A stretch of 9,845 nucleotides of DNA from Acidimicrobiaceae bacterium (GTDB lineage: Bacteria > Actinomycetota > Acidimicrobiia > Acidimicrobiales > Ilumatobacteraceae): positions 1-9,845 of the forward strand of contig VFMC01000017.1 in the NCBI GenBank assembly GCA_006515795.1, in the 5' to 3' direction. A model generated the notes under the pieces. That model had not been told where the DNA came from. It saw only the letters and a list, made by a program, of their open reading frames with translations, and did not search any database. The position numbers and the translations under genes were made by a program. Position 1 is the stretch's first letter. Every line of letters starts with the position of its first letter. This document shows positions 1-7,724 of this stretch, piece by piece.

Positions 1-1989
1 TACAACCAGTCGCCGGATGGCAGCCGCACCCTGTTGCCGAAGCCGTCGATCGACACCGGTGCCGGCCTCGAGCGCATCCTGTGCCTGTTGCAGGGCGTCG
101 ATGCCGTGTGGGAGACCGATCTCATGCAGCCGCTCATCGATCAGGCCTGCAGCCTGACCGGCAAGACGTATCGGCCCGGCGACTACGACGACCGCACGAG
201 CTTCAGCATGCGGGTGCTCGCCGAGCACGCCCGTAGCAGCACCATGCTCGTGAACGACGGGGTCTTCCCGAGCAACGAGAACCGCGGCTACGTGCTGCGC
301 CGCATCCTGCGCCGAGCGGTTCGCCACGCCTACTTGCTCGGCACCGAGAAGCTGGTCATGCCGGCCCTGGTGGAGACGGCCATCGATGTGATGGCCAACG
401 CCTATCCCGAAGTGGTGAAGAACCGCGACTTCATCGTCGGGGTGCTGACCCGTGAAGAGGAGCGCTTCCGCCAGACGCTCAAGACCGGCCTGGGCATCCT
501 CGAGGACGAACTCGTCGCCCACCCCGAACAGCTCCCTGGCGCCACCGCGTTCATGTTGCACGACACCTTCGGCTTCCCGCTGGAGCTCACCGAGGAGATC
601 GCCGGCGAGCGCGGCATCGGTGTCGACGGCCAGGGGTTCGACGCCGAGATGAAATCGCAGCGCGAACGTGCCAAGGCGGCGCGCAAGGGCGCCGCGGTCG
701 ACGACGACCGGCTCGATTCCTACCGGGAGGTCGTGGAGCAGTTCGGCGTCACCGAGTTCCTCGGCTACACCGACACGACCACGCAGTCGCGGGTGCTGGC
801 CGTGGTCGAGGGCTCTGCCGGCCCGTTCGCCGACGAGCCCGGCGTCGTCGAGATCTTCCTCGACCGGACACCCTTCTACGCCGAGAGCGGCGGCCAGGTG
901 GGCGACACCGGCACGATCCACACCGACGGCGGCGAGGCGCTGGTGCTCGACACCACCTTCGCCCTGCCAGGACTTCGTCGTCACGTTGCCCGGATCGTGG
1001 CCGGCGAAGTCACGCCCGGCAGTCCCGCCACGGCAGCGATCCACGTCGAACGCCGCGACGCAACCCGACGCAACCACACCGGCACCCACCTGCTCCACCA
1101 CGCCCTGCGCCAGGTGCTCGGCGAGCACGTGAAGCAGGCCGGTTCGCTGGTCGGCCCCGATCGCCTGCGGTTCGACTTCAGTCACTACGCCGCGGTCACC
1201 GACCACGAGATCACCGAGATCGAGGCGATCGCCAACCGCGAAACGCTCGCCAACTCGCCCGTGCGCGCCTACGAGACCACCAAGGACGAAGCACTGGCCA
1301 TGGGAGCGATGGCCTTCTTCGGCGACAAGTACGGCAACATCGTGCGCGTGCTCGAGGCCGGTAGCTCGATCGAGCTCTGCGGCGGCACCCACGTGCGCGC
1401 CACCGGCGACATCGGCGTGATCAAGGTGGTGAGCGAGAGCTCCATCGGATCGAACCTGCGCCGCATCGAGGCCGTCACCGGGGTCAACTCGGTGAAGTTG
1501 CTGCAGCGCGACGAGGCCATCCTCGCCGACGCGGCCCGGCTGGTCGGGTCCGCCGCAGATGAACTCGTGGCGGGGGTGCAACGCCGCCTCGACGAGATCA
1601 GATCGCTCAACGACGAGCTCAAAGCGCTCCGCGCTCAGGTCGCCGTCGGCCGGGCATCAGAGCTCGCCACAGCGGCCGTCGACGGTCTCGTCGTCGAGCG
1701 AGTCGACGGTCTCGCACCGAACGACCTGCGCGACCTCGCGGTGGCGGTGCGCCAGCACCCCGGCGTCGAGATCGTCGTGCTCGGCGGGGTGGCCTCGAGT
1801 GGCGGCGCTTCGCTCGTGGCTGCTGTCACCACTGCGTCCGGCCGAGCCGCGGGCGAGCTGATCAAGGACGCGGCCAAGGCCGTCGGCGGAGGCGGAGGCG
1901 GCAAGGGCGACATCGCCACCGCCGGTGGGAAGAACGTCGAGGGTCTCGACGAGGCGCTCGCCGCCGCCCGCCGGTCAGCGACGAGCTGA
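1..1989 (+). CDS. alaS: Alanyl-tRNA synthetase, 5'-truncated by the window edge
   Basis: Charges tRNA-Ala with alanine in the cytoplasm and hydrolyses mischarged Ser/Gly-tRNA-Ala. The reading frame is open from base 1, so the gene begins upstream; the TTG at 34 is an internal codon. About 662 codons remain of a family usually near 880, so the first part of the aminoacylation domain is missing. The remaining part begins at class II motif 3 (SIDTGAGLERI, 46-78). The tRNA-recognition helix region follows (RRILRRAVRHAYLLG, 298-342). The editing domain carries ESGGQ at 883 and the zinc-site motifs HTGTH (1075-1089) and CGGTH (1378-1392), with both His of HxxxH and the Cys/His of CxxxH intact. The C-terminal DHHA1 (C-Ala) domain ends with its glycine-rich run and AGGK near 1885-1935. 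No frameshift is seen, so the visible part looks functional. The stop lies 11 bases before ruvX, as in many actinobacteria. Confidence 0.98.
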   Translation, partial: YNQSPDGSRTLLPKPSIDTGAGLERILCLLQGVDAVWETDLMQPLIDQACSLTGKTYRPGDYDDRTSFSMRVLAEHARSSTMLVNDGVFPSNENRGYVLRRILRRAVRHAYLLGTEKLVMPALVETAIDVMANAYPEVVKNRDFIVGVLTREEERFRQTLKTGLGILEDELVAHPEQLPGATAFMLHDTFGFPLELTEEIAGERGIGVDGQGFDAEMKSQRERAKAARKGAAVDDDRLDSYREVVEQFGVTEFLGYTDTTTQSRVLAVVEGSAGPFADEPGVVEIFLDRTPFYAESGGQVGDTGTIHTDGGEALVLDTTFALPGLRRHVARIVAGEVTPGSPATAAIHVERRDATRRNHTGTHLLHHALRQVLGEHVKQAGSLVGPDRLRFDFSHYAAVTDHEITEIEAIANRETLANSPVRAYETTKDEALAMGAMAFFGDKYGNIVRVLEAGSSIELCGGTHVRATGDIGVIKVVSESSIGSNLRRIEAVTGVNSVKLLQRDEAILADAARLVGSAADELVAGVQRRLDEIRSLNDELKALRAQVAVGRASELATAAVDGLVVERVDGLAPNDLRDLAVAVRQHPGVEIVVLGGVASSGGASLVAAVTTASGRAAGELIKDAAKAVGGGGGGKGDIATAGGKNVEGLDEALAAARRSATS

Positions 1990-2000
1990 CGGGGTCGCCC

Positions 2001-2423
2001 ATGCGCGCGCTCGGCGTCGACCTCGGTTCGAAGCGCATCGGCATCGCGGTTAGCGATCGCAGCGGAACGATCGCTTCTCCGCTCACGATGGTGCCGCGCA
2101 GTGGCAACCGCAAGCTCGATCACAAGCGCATCGCCGCTCTCGTCGTCGAGGAGGAGGCCGAAGTGGTCGTGGTCGGTCTGCCGCTCAACATGAACGGCAC
2201 CGTCGGACCTGCGGCCACGGCTGCCATCGCCGAGGCCGAGGCGTTGGCTACCGTGGTGGGCGTGCCCGTGCAGACCTTCGACGAACGTCGCACCACCGTC
2301 ACCGCCGACGCAGTGCTGATCGAGCTCCGGATGAAGGCCCCGGCGCGCCGACGAGTTGTCGACAAGGTGGCTGCGGCCGTGATGTTGCAGAGCTGGCTCG
2401 ATCGGCGGAGCGCCGCCAGGTGA
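2001..2423 (+). CDS. ruvX: RuvX/YqgF family RNase H-fold nuclease (putative Holliday junction resolvase / pre-16S rRNA nuclease)
   Basis: A 140-residue cytoplasmic protein of normal length for the family. In E. coli the homologue YqgF takes part in 5' maturation of 16S rRNA; the Holliday junction resolvase name comes from fold similarity to RuvC. The RNase H-like fold is visible: DLGSKRIGIAVSD at residues 7-19 with the first acidic residue D7, the GLPLNMNGT strand-loop at 59-67, FDERRTT at 93-99 supplying D94/E95, and the C-terminal VDKVAAAVMLQSWL with D121. The catalytic acidic set therefore looks complete. The ATG at 2001 puts the first acidic motif seven residues in, as usual. It sits 11 bases after the alaS stop with only a weak G-rich stretch upstream. 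Placement between alaS and mltG is the standard actinobacterial arrangement and supports the call. Confidence 0.96.
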   Translation: MRALGVDLGSKRIGIAVSDRSGTIASPLTMVPRSGNRKLDHKRIAALVVEEEAEVVVVGLPLNMNGTVGPAATAAIAEAEALATVVGVPVQTFDERRTTVTADAVLIELRMKAPARRRVVDKVAAAVMLQSWLDRRSAAR

Positions 2424-2424
2424 G
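2418..2424 (+). promoter_or_regulatory. Ribosome binding site for mltG, overlapping the ruvX stop
   Basis: AGGTGAG lies nine bases before the TTG at 2434 and includes the ruvX TGA stop (2421-2423). This good Shine-Dalgarno match decides in favour of the rare TTG start and implies that ribosomes finishing ruvX pass directly over the mltG initiation signal. Confidence 0.6.
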
Positions 2425-2433
2425 CAGATCTCC

Positions 2434-3618
2434 TTGACCGCGACGAAGGTCGACGAACGCGGCAAGGGCACGCCCGACTGGCCCCACGACCCGTGGGACG
2501 ACGCCGACGTCACCGACGCACTGGTGATCGAGCGGGTCCGGCGGTCGCGCTGGCCGTTCAAGGTGCTCGTCTACGTGGTGGGAGCAATGCTGATCGCCCT
2601 GGTCCTGGTCGGTGGATCGGTCGGGTGGTGGTACATCAACCAGATCAACCCCAAGGGCGATCCGGCTCCGGCAGTGAACTTCACGGTCAACGCCGGCGAG
2701 ACCGTCGAGTCGCTCAGCATTCGCCTGCAGGAGGAAGGCTTCATCACCAACGCCAGGGTGTTCCGCTGGTACGTCGAACGCCAGGGCGACATCGAGCTCA
2801 CGCCCGGCTACTACTCGCTCAAGCCGATGGACCACATGGGCAACCTCCTGCAGGTGCTGCGAACGCCACCGGAGCAGACCTACACGTCGGTCACGTTCCC
2901 CGAGGGCTTCACCGTCGCCAAGATGGCCAACCGGCTTGCCGAGCGCGTGCCCCGTCTGTTGGTCAGCGACTTCGTTGCGGCGGCGGGGGACGGGTCGGTC
3001 ACGGCCGAGTGGCTGCCGCAAGGCGTCACCAGCCTCGAGGGCCTGCTGTTCCCCGACACCTACCAGGTCTCCAACGGCGAGACCGCCGAAGCGGTGGTGC
3101 AGCGGATGGTCGAGCTCACCGAGCGCGTCGGCCGTCAGGAGAACATCGTCGAGAAGGGCTACGTGCAGCAGCTCGACGCGTACAGCGTCTTGATCGTGGC
3201 TTCGATGGTGGAACGCGAGGCCAAGGTCGAGGCTGATCGCCCGCTGATCGCACGGGTCATCCTCAACCGGGTTCGCCGGGGGATGCCGCTGCAGATCGAC
3301 GCCACGCTCTACTACGACCAAGATCCCAACCTGTCGTTCGATCAGCTCAAGTCGATCGACACGCCGTACAACACCTACCTCCACGCCGGCCTGCCCCCCA
3401 CTCCGATCGCCAACCCCGGCCGCGCCTCGATCCAGGCGGTGCTCAACCCGGCCAACAACCCGCCCGAGGGTGGCGTCGAGTGCGTGAACCTGCCGCGCGC
3501 CGACTGCCAGTACCTGTACTACGTGCTTGCCGACGAAGATGGCCGGCACGCCTTCGCGGTCACTCTCGCCGAGCACGAGGCCAACGTCCAGAAGGCCCGT
3601 GAGGCCGGCCTGCTGTGA
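2434..3618 (+). CDS. mltG: Endolytic murein transglycosylase MltG (YceG-like)
   Basis: A membrane-anchored lytic transglycosylase that cuts nascent peptidoglycan strands and is thought to set glycan length or end synthesis. The 394-residue product has a charged cytoplasmic N-terminus (1-40) and a single transmembrane helix at about 43-67. The extracellular part has a LysM-like subdomain (about 82-130) followed by the YceG catalytic domain. The catalytic glutamate is E260 in ASMVERE (codon 3211-3213), matching ASIVEKE of E. coli MltG. Other family marks are PEGFT (156-160), EGLLFPDTY (202-210), VILNRVRRGMPLQIDAT (275-291) and TPYNTYLHAGLPPTPIANPG (310-329). The start is TTG, chosen because AGGTGAG is well spaced before it and no better in-frame start precedes the membrane helix. 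The gene ends in a four-base overlap with aroE. It looks complete. Confidence 0.96.
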   Translation: MTATKVDERGKGTPDWPHDPWDDADVTDALVIERVRRSRWPFKVLVYVVGAMLIALVLVGGSVGWWYINQINPKGDPAPAVNFTVNAGETVESLSIRLQEEGFITNARVFRWYVERQGDIELTPGYYSLKPMDHMGNLLQVLRTPPEQTYTSVTFPEGFTVAKMANRLAERVPRLLVSDFVAAAGDGSVTAEWLPQGVTSLEGLLFPDTYQVSNGETAEAVVQRMVELTERVGRQENIVEKGYVQQLDAYSVLIVASMVEREAKVEADRPLIARVILNRVRRGMPLQIDATLYYDQDPNLSFDQLKSIDTPYNTYLHAGLPPTPIANPGRASIQAVLNPANNPPEGGVECVNLPRADCQYLYYVLADEDGRHAFAVTLAEHEANVQKAREAGLL

Positions 3619-4454
3619 CCATCACCGGGGCGACCTGCGTCGCCGGGGTCATCGGCTGGCCCGTTCACCACAGCCTGTCGCCCGCGTTGCACAACGCCGC
3701 GTTCGCGGCCGCGGGGACCGATTGGGTGTACGCCGCGTTCGAGGTTGCCCCCGGATGTGCCGGCGAGGCTCTCCACGCGATGCGCACGCTGGGCCTGGCC
3801 GGCCTGTCGGTGACCATGCCGCACAAGCTGGCCGTAGCCGACGCCGTCGACGTCCTCGCGCCGGCGGCGGCGGCGCTGCGCAGCGTGAACACCGTGGTGC
3901 ACCTTCCCGACGGTCGGCTCGAGGGCCACAGCACCGACGGCGCCGGCTTCGTCGCTTCGCTCGCCGAGGCGAACGTCGCGGTGGCGGGCCGAAGTGTGGT
4001 GGTGTTCGGGGCCGGCGCGGCGGCGCGTTCGGTGATCGACGCGGTGGCCCGAGCCGGCGCTGCAACCGTCACCGTGGTGAACCGCACCACCGAGAGGGGT
4101 GAGCAGGCCGCGGCCCTCGCCGGCCCAGTCGGGCGCGCCGGTGGCTTCGACGACATCGCCGCGGCCGACATCGTCGTCAACGCCACCTCGCTCGGCATGG
4201 ACGACGAGTCGACCCCGTTCGACCCGAAGCTGCTCGCTGCACACCAGATCGTGGCCGACCTCGTGTATCACCCGCTCGAGACCGCATTGCTCGTCGCGGC
4301 CAGGGCTGTCGGCGCGATCACTGTCGACGGGCTCGGCATGTTGGTGCACCAGGCCGCGTTGCAGCAGGAGCTGTGGCTCGGTGTCCGCCCCGACACAGCG
4401 GTGATGCGTGCCGCCGCGCTCCGTGAGCTCGACAGCCGACGCCGGATAGCCTGA
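3615..4454 (+). CDS. aroE: Shikimate dehydrogenase
   Basis: NADP-dependent reduction of 3-dehydroshikimate to shikimate in the aromatic amino acid pathway; a cytoplasmic enzyme. The product is 279 residues, normal for the family. The shikimate pocket is visible as SLSP (20-23), TMPHK with catalytic K71, VNT with N92, and STDGAGF with catalytic D108. The Rossmann nucleotide site is GAGAAARS (132-139). NRTTER (156-161) is the basic loop that reads the NADP 2'-phosphate in AroE-type enzymes. The C-terminus holds DLVYHP (215-220) and GLGMLVHQAA (239-248) with the substrate-contacting Y218 and Q247. All key residues are present. The GTG start overlaps the mltG stop as GTGA, indicating translational coupling. 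The aroC start follows six bases after the stop. The proline-alanine stretch near residues 83-87 is a short GCG run and looks harmless. Confidence 0.97.
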   Translation: MTITGATCVAGVIGWPVHHSLSPALHNAAFAAAGTDWVYAAFEVAPGCAGEALHAMRTLGLAGLSVTMPHKLAVADAVDVLAPAAAALRSVNTVVHLPDGRLEGHSTDGAGFVASLAEANVAVAGRSVVVFGAGAAARSVIDAVARAGAATVTVVNRTTERGEQAAALAGPVGRAGGFDDIAAADIVVNATSLGMDDESTPFDPKLLAAHQIVADLVYHPLETALLVAARAVGAITVDGLGMLVHQAALQQELWLGVRPDTAVMRAAALRELDSRRRIA

Positions 4455-4460
4455 CGCTCG

Positions 4461-5630
4461 ATGTTGCGCTTCCTCACTGCCGGCGAGTCGCACGGCCAAG
4501 CCCTCGTCGTCATCATCGAGGGCATGCCGGCCGGTCTGGAGATCACCGTCGAAGACATCCAGGTCGAGATGGCGAGGCGCCGGCTGGGCTTCGGCCGCGG
4601 ACCTCGGCAGAAGTTCGAGCAAGACGAGCTAACCCTGCTCGGCGGGGTGCGCCACGGGCGCACGCTCGGCTCGCCGATCGCCATCGAGATCAAGAACAGC
4701 GAGTGGTTTCGCGGCGACAAGTGGCACGAGGAGATGTCGCCGGCCCCGGGTGCCACGAACGATCCGCTCACCCAGGTGCGGCCAGGTCATGCCGATCTGG
4801 TCGGCATGCAGAAGTACGGGTTCACCGACGCACGCGATGTTCTGGAAAGGGCCAGCGCGCGCGAGACGGCGGCGCGCGTAGCCGCCGGTGCCGTGGCGAA
4901 GAAGTTCCTCGCCGAGATCGGGGTCGGCATCTTGTCCCACGTCATCCAGATGGGATCCGCCCGCAACAAGTCCGCCGACCGCCCCACGCTCGTCGACCTG
5001 GCTGCCGTCGACGCCTCGCCGGTTCGCTGCTTCGACTCCGCCGCCGAGCAGGCGATGGTCCACGAGGTCGAGGCCGCAGCCAAGGAGGGCGATTCGCTCG
5101 GCGGCATCGTCGAAGTTCTCGCCTACGGCGTGCCGGTCGGCCTGGGCAGCCACGTTCACTGGGACCGGAAGCTCGACGCGTCGCTGGCTCAGGCCGTCAT
5201 GAGCATCCAGGCAGTCAAGGGCGTCGAGATCGGCGACGGATTCGAGGTGGCGAGCCGCAGGGGCAGCGACGCCCACGACGCGATCGTGTGGGATGAGATC
5301 GCGCGTGAGTACCGCCGCGAGAGCAGTCTCGCGGGCGGCACCGAGGGGGGCATCTCCACCGGCGAGATCCTCGTGGTGCGGGCGGCGATGAAGCCGTTGG
5401 CCACGCTCAACCGACCGACGCTCAAGACCGTCGACGTCGTGACGAAGGAAGCCACGGTGAGCTTCAAGGAACGCACCGACGTCACCGCCGTACCGGCGAT
5501 GGGCGTAGTTGCCGAGACGATGGTTGCGCTGGTCGTCGCCGCCGAGGCACAGCGCAAGTTCGGCGGCGACAGCGTCACCGAGTTCGTGCGCAACGCCGAG
5601 AGCTTCGCCGCGTCGCTGCGCCAGTCGTGA
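4461..5630 (+). CDS. aroC: Chorismate synthase
   Basis: Converts 5-enolpyruvylshikimate-3-phosphate to chorismate using reduced FMN as a catalytic cofactor; the last common step of aromatic synthesis. The 389-residue product has the family signatures in order: GESHG (8-12) with catalytic His11, RRLGFGRGPRQ (40-50), the region around RTLGSPIAI (67-75), RPGHAD (107-112) with the second catalytic His110, SARETAARVAAGAVAKK (132-148), GGISTGE (296-302), and RTDVTAVPA (338-346) with the FMN/substrate-contacting Asp340. Length and internal segments match actinobacterial AroC. ATG at 4461 is the natural start because the GESHG motif follows eight residues later, but no clear Shine-Dalgarno is seen. 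Short spacing after aroE suggests re-initiation. The stop overlaps the aroK start. The other known source of the FMN reductant must be encoded elsewhere. Confidence 0.98.
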   Translation: MLRFLTAGESHGQALVVIIEGMPAGLEITVEDIQVEMARRRLGFGRGPRQKFEQDELTLLGGVRHGRTLGSPIAIEIKNSEWFRGDKWHEEMSPAPGATNDPLTQVRPGHADLVGMQKYGFTDARDVLERASARETAARVAAGAVAKKFLAEIGVGILSHVIQMGSARNKSADRPTLVDLAAVDASPVRCFDSAAEQAMVHEVEAAAKEGDSLGGIVEVLAYGVPVGLGSHVHWDRKLDASLAQAVMSIQAVKGVEIGDGFEVASRRGSDAHDAIVWDEIAREYRRESSLAGGTEGGISTGEILVVRAAMKPLATLNRPTLKTVDVVTKEATVSFKERTDVTAVPAMGVVAETMVALVVAAEAQRKFGGDSVTEFVRNAESFAASLRQS

Positions 5631-6136
5631 TCCCGCCAGATCAACACCTGGTGCTGGTCGGGCTGATGGGCACCGGCAAGTCGTCGGTCGCCCGCATCCT
5701 CGCCGAGAGGATGGGACGCAACTTGTGCGACACCGATGCCGAGATCGAGCGACAGACCAGCCGGACGGTGCGCGAGATCCTCCTGCAGGAGGGCGAGCCG
5801 GCCTTTCGCATCATCGAGACCGGTGTGCTCGTCGCTGCTCTCGCCGCCCTCGAGCCGGCGGTCATCGCTGCCGCCGGGGGAGTGGTGCTGAGCGAGCAGA
5901 ACCGTGCCGCGCTGGCGGATTCGAAGGCAAAGGTCGTGTGGCTGCGCGCCGAACCGTCGACGCTCGTCGAGCGCGTCCGCTGCGGCATGCATCGTCCGTC
6001 GATCGAACACGACCCCGAAGCAGGGCTGCGGGCGATGCACGAGGTGCGCGACCCGCTGTATCGCGAGGTGGCCGACATGATCATCACCGTCGACGGTCGA
6101 TCGGTGCACGAAGTGGCGGAGGCGATCCTGCGATGA
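5627..6136 (+). CDS. aroK: Shikimate kinase
   Basis: ATP-dependent phosphorylation of shikimate to shikimate-3-phosphate. The 169-residue product is a small P-loop kinase of typical length. Walker A is GLMGTGKS (12-19, K18, S19). D35 and D37 in CDTDAEIE bind Mg2+ and shikimate. FR with R61 follows GEPAF and contacts shikimate. The glycine loop AAAGGVV (81-87) corresponds to the usual GGG, with Ala replacing the first glycine. The lid carries MHRPSI with R123, and R141 in VRDPLY completes the substrate arginines. The GTG start at 5627 overlaps the aroC stop as GTGA. The gene ends in ATGA shared with aroB. It lies between the chorismate synthase and dehydroquinate synthase genes, the classical aroC-aroK-aroB order. 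The Ala-for-Gly change is conservative and activity is expected. Confidence 0.96.
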   Translation: MIPPDQHLVLVGLMGTGKSSVARILAERMGRNLCDTDAEIERQTSRTVREILLQEGEPAFRIIETGVLVAALAALEPAVIAAAGGVVLSEQNRAALADSKAKVVWLRAEPSTLVERVRCGMHRPSIEHDPEAGLRAMHEVRDPLYREVADMIITVDGRSVHEVAEAILR

Positions 6137-7182
6137 CCGGAATCAGAACCGTCCGCGTCGAACTGGGCGAGCGCTCCTACGAAGTGCTCGTCGGCGCCGG
6201 TGCCCGCCACGAGCTCGCCGCGCTGGTGCCCGCAACCGCACAGCGCGCCGCGGTCGTCACCCAACCCGGCATCCCGCTCGAGATCGACCCTGGGATCCCC
6301 TTCGAGGTGTTCGAGATCGGCACCGGCGAAGATCACAAGCACCTCGGCACGATCGAGGCGCTGTGCCGGAGCTTCGCCCGGATCGGTCTCACCCGACACG
6401 ACCTGGTGATCGGTCTCGGTGGAGGCATGGTCACCGACGTGGCCGGATTCGCGGCCTCCACGTGGCACCGCGGCGTTCCCGTGGTGCACGTCGCCACCAC
6501 CCTGCTGGGCATGGTCGACGCCGCCATCGGCGGCAAGACCGGCGTCAACCTGCCGTCGGTGAACGGGCTGGGCGGCAAGAACCTGGTCGGCACCTTCTGG
6601 CAACCGAGTGGTGTGATCTGCGATCTCGACGCACTGGCGACGTTGCCACCGCGTGAAGTCCGTTGCGGTCGGGGCGAGATGGCCAAGTACCACTTCCTCA
6701 CCGGTGACGACCTGTTGGCGATGGATGAGAGCACGCGGATCGCGCGTTGCGTCGAGATCAAGGCCACGGTGGTCGCCGACGACGAACGCGAGGCGGCCGG
6801 CAAGCCCGCCGGCAGGGCGCTGCTCAACTACGGGCACACGCTCGCCCATGCGCTCGAGATCGAGACTGCCTTCGCCCTGGCCCACGGCGAGGCAGTCGCG
6901 ATCGGTCTCGTCTATGCCGCACATCTCGCTCACGTGCTCGGCCGCATCGACGGAGATCGGGTGCAACACCACTACGCCGTCGTCGGCGGCGCCTACGAGT
7001 TGGGTACGTCCCTTCCGGCGCACCTCGATCCACAGCGCCTCTTGGCGTCGATGGCTCGCGACAAGAAGGCCGTGAGCGGTCTCACCTTCGTCCTGGACGG
7101 ACCGCGGGGTGTGGAGGTGGTCGCTGAGGTTCCGCAGGCCGCCGCCACCGAAGCACTGCAGGTGATGGCGGGGCGGTCGTGA
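6133..7182 (+). CDS. aroB: 3-Dehydroquinate synthase
   Basis: Converts DAHP to 3-dehydroquinate using NAD and a divalent metal; second step of the shikimate pathway. The product is 349 residues. NAD-binding features are GEDHK (65-69), GLGGGMVTDVAGF (94-106) and TTLLGMVDAAIGGKTGVN (122-139). The metal ligands fit as E182 (GRGEMAKYH), H235 (NYGHTLAHALE) and H251 (AHGEA). K185 and the lysines K135 and K149 are present. The frame stays open upstream for more than 600 bases, but the ATG at 6133 shares ATGA with the aroK stop and gives a normal N-terminus, so the longer reading is rejected. Odd point: K135 in GGKTGVN and K149 in GKN are 14 residues apart, whereas nine is usual, so five residues are inserted beside the active site. 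A short PGIP repeat lies at residues 45-59. Confidence 0.96.
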   Translation: MTGIRTVRVELGERSYEVLVGAGARHELAALVPATAQRAAVVTQPGIPLEIDPGIPFEVFEIGTGEDHKHLGTIEALCRSFARIGLTRHDLVIGLGGGMVTDVAGFAASTWHRGVPVVHVATTLLGMVDAAIGGKTGVNLPSVNGLGGKNLVGTFWQPSGVICDLDALATLPPREVRCGRGEMAKYHFLTGDDLLAMDESTRIARCVEIKATVVADDEREAAGKPAGRALLNYGHTLAHALEIETAFALAHGEAVAIGLVYAAHLAHVLGRIDGDRVQHHYAVVGGAYELGTSLPAHLDPQRLLASMARDKKAVSGLTFVLDGPRGVEVVAEVPQAAATEALQVMAGRS

Positions 7183-7724
7183 TGCCGGTCCTCGTCACCG
7201 ATCGGCTCGTTCGGCGCGGGTGGCGCGACGACGACCGGGAACCGTATGCGTCCCTGAACGCCGACCCGATCGTGATGGAGCACTTCCCGAGCACGCTCAC
7301 GGCTGTTCAGAGCTGGGAGATGGTTGACCGGATGATCGACGGCTGGCGCGTCAGGGGGTACGGCCTGTGGGCGGTCGAGGTGGCCGCGACCGGCCGCTTC
7401 ATCGGGTTCGTCGGTCTGTCGTCGCCCACGTGGGACATGCCGTTCACACCGTGCGTGGAGGTGGGTTGGCGGCTGGCGCAGCATGCTTGGGGGAACGGCT
7501 ACGCGCCCGAGGCCGCCAAGGCCGCCGTCGCCTGGGGCTTCGAGAACGTCGATCTGCCCCGCGGCGAGATCGTCAGCTTCACCACCGTCGGCAACACGAA
7601 GTCGCGGCGGGTGATGGAGAAGATCGGCATGAGCCACGATGTGGCAGGCGACTTCGACCACCCGCTACTGCCCGACTGGGAGGGCCGTCGCCACGTGCTC
7701 TACCGCATCGTCCGCGGCGTGTGA
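7182..7724 (+). CDS. GNAT-family N-acetyltransferase (RimJ/RimL-like, Acetyltransf_3 type)
   Basis: A 180-residue acetyl-CoA-dependent acetyltransferase of unknown substrate. It begins with TDRLVRRGW (6-14), a strand typical of RimJ/RimL-type members. The acetyl-CoA motif A runs through CVEVGWRLAQHAWGNGYAPE (91-110), with the pyrophosphate loop at QHAWGNGYA. Motif B is NTKSRRVMEKIGM (138-150), the usual asparagine/serine and 'MEKIGM' pattern of this subfamily. Homologues acetylate protein N-termini, small amines or antibiotics, and the substrate cannot be read here. The aroB stop TGA shares its last base with the ATG at 7182; a GTG at 7179 would add one residue and is an equally possible start. 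The gene is therefore coupled to the shikimate operon, although a link to that pathway is only inference. Downstream it converges on an SDR gene. Confidence 0.9.
   Translation: MPVLVTDRLVRRGWRDDDREPYASLNADPIVMEHFPSTLTAVQSWEMVDRMIDGWRVRGYGLWAVEVAATGRFIGFVGLSSPTWDMPFTPCVEVGWRLAQHAWGNGYAPEAAKAAVAWGFENVDLPRGEIVSFTTVGNTKSRRVMEKIGMSHDVAGDFDHPLLPDWEGRRHVLYRIVRGV

Noticed and set aside
34..36. TTG as the start of alaS
   Set aside because: The frame continues upstream to base 1 with conserved AlaRS residues (YNQS...), and the aminoacylation domain would be missing; the gene starts before the window.
2299..3576. 425-codon open frame on the minus strand opposite mltG
   Set aside because: It is antisense to a clear MltG with full family motifs. 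Its predicted protein is rich in Arg, His, Asp and Val without recognisable domains, as expected from G+C-rich codon shadows.
3519..4622. 367-codon minus-strand frame opposite aroE and neighbours
   Set aside because: It crosses the ends of three real genes and has a low-complexity, charged sequence without domains.
5509..6132. N-terminal extension of aroB by about 208 codons
   Set aside because: The frame is open, but this part overlaps aroC and aroK out of frame and has no domain. ATG at 6133, overlapping the aroK stop, gives the normal AroB N-terminus.
5641..7023. 460-codon open frame on the minus strand opposite aroK and aroB
   Set aside because: It spans two well-supported genes on the other strand and shows no family motif; it is a composition effect.
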